From Nitrosomonas sp. (lineage in GTDB: Bacteria > Pseudomonadota > Gammaproteobacteria > Burkholderiales > Nitrosomonadaceae), in contig JAOULU010000015.1 of assembly GCA_029881855.1 (NCBI GenBank), positions 1 through 12,460 of the forward strand: a stretch of DNA of 12,460 nt, read 5' to 3'. Below, in pieces: positions 1 to 4,507 of the stretch; within the stretch, counting starts at the first letter, position 1; every line of letters begins with the position of its first letter. A program made the position numbers and the translations under genes. The notes beneath the pieces were generated by a model. The model had not been told where the DNA came from. It searched no databases and saw only the letters and a list, made by a program, of their open reading frames with translations.

Positions 1-1
1 C

Positions 2-550
2 CAGGGAAAATCTGTTTTATTGGCGGCAGGCGATACTTTCCGCGCTGCAGCACGTGAACAACTAATAACTTGGGGAGAGCGTAATGATGTCACTGTTATT
101 GCCCCAGACAGTGATCCCAATAAGAAGAGCGATCCAGCCGCCGTCATTTTTGATGCTGTCAATTCCGCCAAAGCACGTGGCATTGACATTGTGTTAGCAG
201 ATACCGCCGGGCGTTTAACAACACAACTACATTTAATGGAAGAAATTAAGAAAGTAAAACGTGTGATTGGTAAAGCAATGCCAGATGCCCCGCACGAAGT
301 ATTGCTGGTATTAGATGCAAATACCGGACAAAATGCAGTGACGCAAGTACAAGCTTTTGATAAGGCACTTAATGTAACCGGACTAATACTGACTAAACTG
401 GATGGCACTGCTAAAGGTGGCGTCGTTGCCGCCATAAGCGGTCAATACCCAAAAGATCCTCCTGCTTTACGTTTTATTGGTGTAGGAGAAGGTATTGATG
501 ATTTACGACCCTTTGATGCCAAAACATTTGTCGAAGCAATGTTTGATTGA
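2..550 (+). CDS. ftsY: FtsY, SRP receptor GTPase (5' end outside window)
   Basis: This is the C-terminal 182 residues of the signal recognition particle receptor. FtsY docks Ffh-bound ribosomes at the inner membrane and both GTPases hydrolyse GTP together. Visible motifs are the NG-domain segment DTFRAAAREQ (about residue 11 of the visible part), the G3 motif DTAGR (67-71), the G4 motif TKLDG (131-135) and the closing GVGEGIDDLRPFD, which is characteristic of FtsY/Ffh C-termini. The P-loop, the N domain and any acidic A domain lie upstream of the window. The frame is open from base 2 and ends at TGA 548-550. ftsE begins 29 bp downstream, giving the common ftsY-ftsE-ftsX order. FtsY rather than Ffh is favoured by that neighbourhood and by the lack of an M domain after the G domain. 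Confidence 0.97.
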   Translation, partial: QGKSVLLAAGDTFRAAAREQLITWGERNDVTVIAPDSDPNKKSDPAAVIFDAVNSAKARGIDIVLADTAGRLTTQLHLMEEIKKVKRVIGKAMPDAPHEVLLVLDANTGQNAVTQVQAFDKALNVTGLILTKLDGTAKGGVVAAISGQYPKDPPALRFIGVGEGIDDLRPFDAKTFVEAMFD

Positions 551-579
551 TTTTCATTATTCTATAACATGGATACACT

Positions 580-1233
580 GTGATTAACTTCAAAAATGTC
601 TCCAAACGATTTCCCGATGGTCACAATGTGCTTGACAGCATTGACCTGACTATTGAGGCTGGTGAAATGGTTTTTATAACTGGCCATTCAGGGGCTGGCA
701 AAAGCACGCTTTTAAGATTGATTGGAGCGATAGAACGCCCAACCTCAGGAAATATTTCAATCTGTGGGCAAAACATTGCACAACTTAAACCCTCTGCTCT
801 TCCGCTATTACGCCGCAAAATTGGTTTTATTTTCCAAGACCATAAACTATTATTTGATCGCAGTGCTTTTGATAATGTATTGTTACCACTGCAAATTAGC
901 GGGTTTGATCATAAATTAGTTGCTGGTAGAATACGCGCAGCACTCGACAAAGTCGGTCTGCTAAAAAAAGAAAAAGCCTTTCCTATCACTCTTTCTGGTG
1001 GGGAAAGACAACGACTTTGTATTGCACGCGCAATCGTCCACCGTCCCACTATACTTATTGCAGATGAACCGACTGGCAACCTTGACACCGCGTACGCAAA
1101 AGACATCATGGACATGTTCAATTCTTTTCATCAGGTTGGAGTGACCATATTAATTGCAACACATGACGCATCATTATTGGAGAAAACTAAACAGCGTATT
1201 CTACAACTCAACCAGGGGCAATTGGCAGCATGA
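580..1233 (+). CDS. ftsE: FtsE, ATP-binding subunit of the FtsEX cell-division complex
   Basis: A 217-residue ABC ATPase of usual FtsE length. FtsEX sits at the septal ring and controls peptidoglycan hydrolases across the membrane. Motifs in order: Walker A GHSGAGKST (35-43), Q-loop IFQDHKLL with Q86, signature LSGGERQR (138-145), Walker B ILIADEP (158-164, catalytic E163) and H-loop H195 in ATHD. Spacing and residues match FtsE rather than a generic transporter ATPase, especially FITGHSGAGKST and IFQDHKLLFDR. The start is GTG at 580: it gives the standard FtsE N-terminus, and a weak GGA lies 6 nt upstream. The stop overlaps the ftsX start by 4 bp (ATGA), so the two are probably translationally coupled. 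No promoter is visible in the short gap after ftsY, so co-transcription with ftsY is likely. Confidence 0.97.
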   Translation: MINFKNVSKRFPDGHNVLDSIDLTIEAGEMVFITGHSGAGKSTLLRLIGAIERPTSGNISICGQNIAQLKPSALPLLRRKIGFIFQDHKLLFDRSAFDNVLLPLQISGFDHKLVAGRIRAALDKVGLLKKEKAFPITLSGGERQRLCIARAIVHRPTILIADEPTGNLDTAYAKDIMDMFNSFHQVGVTILIATHDASLLEKTKQRILQLNQGQLAA

Positions 1234-2141
1234 TTAGTGCATGGCTAGCGCAACATTGGCATGTATTTGTGTTCACACTCAAACGGCTTGTGTCAACACC
1301 TTTAACCAGCCTGCTTAGTATTATTGTCATTGGCATCGCCTTCAGTTTACCCGCTGGTATTTACATTCTGATAGACAATTTGCAATCAATTTCCGGACAA
1401 ACGGTTAGCTCCCCGCAAATAAGCTTATTCCTAAAACTAGATGCCAATCAAAATGATATCGAACAAATAAGACAACGCTTGGAAGAAAACCCACAAATTA
1501 GACAATTTCAATTCATCTCAAAGAATGCGGCATTACATCAATTACAAAAAAATAGCGGGTCAGTGGATATCACAAGTGGTTTGACACATAATCCGTTACC
1601 CGACGCATTTATCATTGATACAAATAATTCAGCACCGGAAACCCTGGGACAACTACAAGCCACTATCGAAGACTGGCCTGAGATTGAGCATATACAATAT
1701 GATGCGACATGGGCTGAACGTCTGAGTGCGATTTTAAGACTGGGACATAGACTGGTACTTATGTTATCCGTTTTGCTAAGTACAGCAATTATCGCTGTCA
1801 TGTTCAACACAATTCGCCTACAAATTCTTACTAAACGAGAAGAAATTGAAGTCTCTAAATTAATCGGTGCTACAAACAGCTTTATTCAACGCCCTTTTCT
1901 TTATTTTGGCGCGCTACAAGGCTTATTTGGAGGCATTACTGCTTTATGCATCATTGCATTAGCTATTCATGCAACGAATAATGAACTCATGGAGCTCGCG
2001 CAGCTCTATACGCTTAACTTGCATATTCGGCACTTATCCATAAACGATAACCTCAGCCTCTTGCTATTCGCTACTTGGTTGGGATGGTTAGGTGCACGCA
2101 TATCAGTCGCGAATCATCTCTGGAAAATTGAATCTAAATAG
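1230..2141 (+). CDS. ftsX: FtsX, membrane subunit of the FtsEX cell-division complex
   Basis: A 303-residue permease-like protein. In this family a cytoplasmic N-terminus and first helix lead to a periplasmic loop that contacts hydrolase activators, followed by three further helices of FtsX-type fold. Here I see a first hydrophobic helix at about 25-48, a periplasmic loop at about 50-170, and helices at about 172-195, 223-247 and 273-294. The loop-helix stretch with TKREEIEVSKLIGA (201-214) is the usual coupling segment facing the ATPase. It is somewhat shorter than the E. coli protein, mostly at the N-terminus, which is usual outside enterobacteria. The ATG at 1230 overlaps the ftsE stop. 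Identification rests on the topology plus the partner gene. No terminator with a T-run follows; a palindromic patch starts 14 bp after the stop. Confidence 0.95.
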   Translation: MISAWLAQHWHVFVFTLKRLVSTPLTSLLSIIVIGIAFSLPAGIYILIDNLQSISGQTVSSPQISLFLKLDANQNDIEQIRQRLEENPQIRQFQFISKNAALHQLQKNSGSVDITSGLTHNPLPDAFIIDTNNSAPETLGQLQATIEDWPEIEHIQYDATWAERLSAILRLGHRLVLMLSVLLSTAIIAVMFNTIRLQILTKREEIEVSKLIGATNSFIQRPFLYFGALQGLFGGITALCIIALAIHATNNELMELAQLYTLNLHIRHLSINDNLSLLLFATWLGWLGARISVANHLWKIESK

Positions 2142-2155
2142 AGATTTTCACCCTA

Positions 2156-2182
2156 ATTCTATAGAATGAACAAGGGATTCTA
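2156..2182. repeat. ATTCTA/TAGAAT dyads upstream of the rpoH promoter
   Basis: Positions 2156-2167 form a perfect 12-bp palindrome (ATTCTATAGAAT). Its right half then forms a second dyad with ATTCTA at 2177-2182 across a 9-nt spacer. The patch ends 4 bp before the rpoH -35 box. It could be a regulator site or a weak hairpin after ftsX; no T-run follows, so a terminator is less likely. Function is unknown. Confidence 0.35.
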
Positions 2183-2186
2183 GCAC

Positions 2187-2215
2187 TTGAGAAATTAATA
2201 TTTTCTTCGTATAGT
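2187..2215 (+). promoter_or_regulatory. sigma70-type promoter of rpoH
   Basis: The -35 box TTGAGA (2187-2192) and -10 box TATAGT (2210-2215) are separated by exactly 17 bp, each differing from consensus at one position. Transcription would start near 2222, giving a leader of about 100 nt that contains the CIRCE element. This implies rpoH is transcribed by the housekeeping holoenzyme independently of ftsYEX. I saw no convincing sigma32-type promoter in the same gap. Confidence 0.7.
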
Positions 2216-2234
2216 CAGGAACCTTTTCAAATAA

Positions 2235-2261
2235 CTAGCACTCTTAGTCAGTGAGTGCTAA
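2235..2261 (+). promoter_or_regulatory. CIRCE element (HrcA operator) before rpoH
   Basis: CTAGCACTC (2235-2243), nine bases, then GAGTGCTAA (2253-2261). The known CIRCE consensus is TTAGCACTC-N9-GAGTGCTAA, so 17 of 18 arm positions match, with only the first base different. It lies about 13-40 bp downstream of the predicted transcription start, a usual place for a CIRCE repressor site. By family knowledge HrcA binds it at normal temperature and releases it on heat stress, when GroEL is titrated. The inference is that heat-shock sigma synthesis here is under HrcA control. Confidence 0.88.
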
Positions 2262-2310
2262 AATGGCGGTAGAAAATATTGTCGAAAAATTAGGTTGTTA
2301 ACAAACAGAT

Positions 2311-2316
2311 GAGGAG
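2311..2316 (+). promoter_or_regulatory. Ribosome binding site of rpoH
   Basis: GAGGAG lies 6 nt before the ATG at 2323, a strong Shine-Dalgarno that fixes the rpoH start. Most genes in this window have weaker sites. Confidence 0.8.
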
Positions 2317-2322
2317 AATATT

Positions 2323-3168
2323 ATGACGAACGCTTTAACACTTCCCTCAGGGGGAAGTCTTGAGAGTTATATCCAGTCTGCCAATACTTTTCCTATTCTT
2401 TCGCAGGAAGAAGAAATCAGTTTGGCAAAACGCTTACGTGATAATAATGACATCAACGCCGCCCAACAATTAATTCTCTCACACCTACGTTTTGTTATCG
2501 CAATCGCGAGAGGCTACAAAGGTTACGGTCTACCACAAGCCGACTTAATTCAAGAAGGCAATATTGGTATGATGAAGGCCGTCAAACGTTTCGACCCAGA
2601 TCGCGGTGTACGTTTGGTGTCATTTGCTGTGCATTGGGTAAAAGCAGAAATCCATGAATTCATCATGCGTAACTGGCGTCTGGTTAAAATTGCCACCACC
2701 AAACAACAACGTAAATTGTTCTTTAATTTACGTAGCATGAAAAAAAGCCTTGACACCATGAATCCACATGAAGTCGATGCTATGGCTGAAAAACTGGATG
2801 TCAAGGCAGAAGAAGTGATCGAAATGGAAAAACGCTTTAATGGCTCTGATATTTCGTTAGAACCACTCAATGATGAAGAGGATAACAGCTACAGCCCTAT
2901 AGCTTACCTAACCGATGGCGCGGAACCTTCCAAAGTATTAGAAACCGCACAAAACAGTCATCTACGTGAAGAAATCTTACAACAATCTCTGCAAAGCCTG
3001 GATGAGCGTAGCCGTCGCATCATTGAAGCGCGCTGGCTACGGGAAAAAGACACAGCAACATTACATGACCTAGCTGATGAGATGGGTGTTTCAGCAGAAC
3101 GTATTCGCCAAATTGAGGCTAAAGCAATCCAGAAAATGCGCGACGTAATGGCCTCTAGTCAAGCATAA
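2323..3168 (+). CDS. rpoH: RpoH, heat-shock sigma factor sigma32
   Basis: A 281-residue group 3 sigma factor that directs RNA polymerase to heat-shock promoters for chaperones and proteases. Region 2 is intact, with [22 protein letters not shown] (74-95). The RpoH box, QRKLFFNLR (129-137), is diagnostic for sigma32 and absent from RpoD. Region 4.2 carries the helix-turn-helix [19 protein letters not shown] (250-268). The acidic linker around 182-200 and the RSRRIIEARWLRE segment (229-241) resemble betaproteobacterial RpoH. The gene follows ftsX by 181 bp with its own promoter, CIRCE operator and strong ribosome binding site, so it need not depend on the ftsYEX transcript. The leader might also respond to temperature by RNA folding, but I see no clear ROSE or fourU hairpin. 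Confidence 0.98.
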   Translation: MTNALTLPSGGSLESYIQSANTFPILSQEEEISLAKRLRDNNDINAAQQLILSHLRFVIAIARGYKGYGLPQADLIQEGNIGMMKAVKRFDPDRGVRLVSFAVHWVKAEIHEFIMRNWRLVKIATTKQQRKLFFNLRSMKKSLDTMNPHEVDAMAEKLDVKAEEVIEMEKRFNGSDISLEPLNDEEDNSYSPIAYLTDGAEPSKVLETAQNSHLREEILQQSLQSLDERSRRIIEARWLREKDTATLHDLADEMGVSAERIRQIEAKAIQKMRDVMASSQA

Positions 3169-3217
3169 GACCACAACAGCTTAACTTAACTCAAACAACA
3201 AACAACACCATCAATCA

Positions 3218-3244
3218 ATGTTCCTGCGTATCAGGCAGGAACAT
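3218..3244 (+). terminator. Hairpin after rpoH without a T-run
   Basis: A perfect 10-bp stem (ATGTTCCTGC at 3218-3227 paired with GCAGGAACAT at 3235-3244) with a 7-nt loop lies 50 bp after the rpoH stop. No T-run follows on either strand, so it is not a canonical intrinsic terminator. It may protect the mRNA 3' end or assist Rho-dependent ending. Confidence 0.45.
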
Positions 3245-3347
3245 GCCCATCAAAACCACACATAAAGAAAAAAGAAATACCCCGTTACCCGATGATAAAT
3301 ACTAATCTATAACCATTATTTTCATCACCTGCCATTACACCAATCTG

Positions 3348-3385
3348 TGTCATTTATGTCATGGTATGACATATGATTTATCATA
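3348..3385. promoter_or_regulatory. Overlapping operator-like dyads upstream of the Cys-rich gene
   Basis: ATGTCATGGTATGACAT forms an inverted repeat, 8 bp per arm including flanking bases (3355-3373). It abuts a second dyad TATGAT-TT-ATCATA (3372-3385). TGTCAT also occurs at 3348 and 3357, and its complement ATGACA at 3366, so three half-sites sit 9 bp apart. The dyads lie about 56-71 bp upstream of the predicted start of transcription, a position typical of activator sites. The binding protein is unknown; I do not recognise the motif. Confidence 0.45.
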
Positions 3386-3399
3386 GCGCCTAATATTCA

Positions 3400-3428
3400 T
3401 TGAATCTATTGAAGTATCATAATACGAT
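3400..3428 (+). promoter_or_regulatory. Candidate promoter of the Cys-rich protein gene
   Basis: TTGAAT (3400-3405) and TACGAT (3423-3428) are 17 bp apart, each matching the sigma70 consensus at four of six positions. The start of transcription would be near 3435, leaving a leader of about 147 nt. The moderate match fits a promoter needing an activator at the dyads just upstream. Confidence 0.4.
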
Positions 3429-3570
3429 AGAAATTGATCTCATACTTATGTGGCGCACAACTTTTCCGTAATACCTTATCGAAATTTAGTTGGCTTTTAT
3501 CTGTTGACAAGATATGGTTTTTTCCCATCACCATATTTATCTGCACTAAAAGATGGGAATAGTATTTATC

Positions 3571-3577
3571 GGGAGAG
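3571..3577 (+). promoter_or_regulatory. Ribosome binding site fixing the Cys-rich protein start
   Basis: GGGAGAG precedes the ATG at 3582. This, with the signal peptide beginning at that ATG, favours it over the open frame reaching back to GTG 3450. Confidence 0.65.
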
Positions 3578-3581
3578 AAAG

Positions 3582-3902
3582 ATGATTAGATTTAACCTAT
3601 TTGCATTTTTCGTCGTATTTTTAATGGTATCAACAAGCACCTCAGCGGCAATATCAAGCACTGATATTGTTAAGGCTGACTCAAAAGCTCAAGTTGTGAG
3701 CTCAACTGATACATTAGCTGCCATATCAAATGCTGATATAGTTAAAACTGAATCAGAAACTAAAAATAGTAACGCAACCAGTCAAGCAGTAGAAGCCAAT
3801 AACCCAGATTGTATTTTGGCTGCTAATGATGATTACTCTGCACGCTGCCCTTCTTGCTGTACTAATAAATGTTCAGACTGTTCTGGCTGTACAGCAGATT
3901 AA
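3582..3902 (+). CDS. Small exported cysteine-rich protein, unknown function
   Basis: I do not recognise this 106-residue protein. It begins with a short basic start (MIRF), a hydrophobic core and a Ser/Thr-rich end, a Sec signal peptide with likely cleavage after A22 or A23. The mature part opens with two imperfect copies of a 14-residue unit, AISSTDIVKADSKA (23-36) and AISNADIVKTESET (47-60), 72 bp apart in DNA. It is polar and probably disordered up to residue 76. The C-terminus has seven cysteines (77, 89, 92, 93, 97, 100, 103), six in CPSCCTNKCSDCSGC. That spacing suggests metal binding or disulfide cross-linking, as in metallothionein-like or copper-binding peptides; this is inference only. 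The start at 3582 is chosen for its ribosome binding site and the signal peptide. It stands alone between rpoH and a terminator. Confidence 0.75.
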   Translation: MIRFNLFAFFVVFLMVSTSTSAAISSTDIVKADSKAQVVSSTDTLAAISNADIVKTESETKNSNATSQAVEANNPDCILAANDDYSARCPSCCTNKCSDCSGCTAD

Positions 3903-3947
3903 ACATACCTTTTTCGACAAGAATATTGCTTCTACAGATTTATATGA

Positions 3948-3990
3948 ACTGACAAAAGCTATGCCGCTTTGCTCCGTAGTTTTTGTCAGT
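3948..3990. terminator. Bidirectional intrinsic terminator
   Basis: ACTGACAAAAGCTA (3948-3961) pairs with TAGTTTTTGTCAGT (3977-3990) over 14 positions with one G-U pair. The core hairpin CTATG/CGTAG is flanked by an A-tract (3954-3957) and a T-tract (3980-3984), the layout of an intrinsic terminator. On the minus strand the core is followed by CTTTT. It would end the Cys-rich gene from the left and the small membrane protein transcript from the right. Confidence 0.7.
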
Positions 3991-4112
3991 CATTTGTAGC
4001 GTTACAAACTAGTAAAGCGACACCTCCTGGCAGGCTTTATACTACCCTCTGATAATTACCAAGCACTGATAACACATAGCAATTAAGTCCGATAGTATGA
4101 CTGGAATTTCTA

Positions 4113-4274
4113 TTATTTATCTGTCAGGATAAACATTGCGCAGGCAAAAGAAACAAGAAGGCCCAACAATGCGTAAGATAAAACGACACCATTGCCCGTT
4201 GACCCGAAAAACACCAATAGAAGCGAAGAAAATACTAGCGAGCCAATCATGACACGCTCTTTGCCTTTTTTCAT
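4113..4274 (-). CDS. Small two-helix membrane protein, unknown function (53 aa)
   Basis: A 53-residue frame beginning MKKGKERVMIGS and ending in TDK. Two hydrophobic segments, about 9-23 and 30-50, are separated by a Gly/Ser/Thr/Asn turn (GSTGNG, 24-29). The basic start suggests a cytoplasmic N-terminus and a helical hairpin in the inner membrane. The ATG at 4274 has AAAAAGGA nine bases upstream, and a candidate promoter lies immediately before that. The gene follows the tRNA-Ile terminator by about 90 bp and runs toward the shared terminator at 3948-3990. No cysteine pair, charge motif or catalytic signature identifies a function, and I do not recognise a family. The coding claim rests on the ribosome binding site, the clean two-helix pattern and the lack of anything else on either strand here. 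Confidence 0.65.
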   Translation of the reverse strand: MKKGKERVMIGSLVFSSLLLVFFGSTGNGVVLSYALLGLLVSFACAMFILTDK

Positions 4275-4297
4275 ATCAAAGCATCCTTTTTGTTATT

Positions 4298-4326
4298 AAT
4301 TTAATAGGGGGACACCACCATCCCAA
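4298..4326 (-). promoter_or_regulatory. Candidate promoter of the small membrane protein gene
   Basis: Read on the minus strand, TTGGGA (4321-4326) and TAAATT (4298-4303) are 17 bp apart, each four of six to consensus. Transcription would start near 4291, about 17 nt before the ATG. A perfect palindrome CCATATATGG (4341-4350) lies 14 bp upstream of the -35 box. Confidence 0.4.
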
Positions 4327-4361
4327 TCTTCGTTATTCTGCCATATATGGTCTACTCATTG

Positions 4362-4399
4362 GGAAAAAGAAAGCGCCTAGCCCGTATTGAGCTAAGCGC
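4362..4399 (-). terminator. Intrinsic terminator after tRNA-Ile
   Basis: On the minus strand GCGCTTAGC (4391-4399) pairs with GCTAGGCGC (4373-4381) with one mismatch and a 9-nt loop, followed by TTTCTTTTTCCC. It lies 10 bp beyond the tRNA CCA end and is the only convincing terminator of the whole rpsU-to-tRNA unit. Confidence 0.8.
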
Positions 4400-4408
4400 A
4401 TGATTTGG

Positions 4409-4485
<77 letters not shown>

Positions 4486-4507
4486 GAATATTATTATTCT
4501 TTTTGTT

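Larger units (their letters stand above)
3169..3581. other. Gene-free stretch between rpoH and the Cys-rich protein gene
   Basis: These 413 bp hold the rpoH tail hairpin (3218-3244), overlapping operator-like dyads (3348-3385) and a candidate promoter (3400-3428), each listed separately. The rest (about 3245-3347) is A/C-rich with stops in all frames, and I see nothing in it. The frame of the next gene is open back to a GTG at 3450, but that leader lacks a signal-peptide-compatible start. Confidence 0.6.

Noticed and set aside
2180..2188. CTAGCACTT, resembling one CIRCE arm, 55 bp upstream of the real element
   Set aside because: No partner arm GAGTGCTAA follows at the right distance; it largely overlaps the -35 region.
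2241..2316. CTCTT in the CIRCE region could pair with AGGAG of the rpoH ribosome binding site as an RNA thermometer
   Set aside because: Only five pairs with one G-U over a 66-nt loop, too weak to claim.
3504..3509. TTGACA, a perfect -35 hexamer just upstream of the Cys-rich gene
   Set aside because: No acceptable -10 hexamer lies 16-18 bp downstream; the nearest AT-rich stretch is 22-25 bp away.
3450..3581. Open frame extending the Cys-rich protein by 44 residues from a GTG
   Set aside because: It would bury the signal peptide, has no good ribosome binding site, and the ATG at 3582 has one.
4039..4098. ATACTA and TAGTAT as a long-loop inverted repeat
   Set aside because: Six bp with a 48-nt loop in AT-rich DNA is expected by chance.
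4341..4350. CCATATATGG palindrome
   Set aside because: Short AT-centred 10-bp palindrome between the tRNA terminator and the small membrane gene promoter; too little to call an operator alone.
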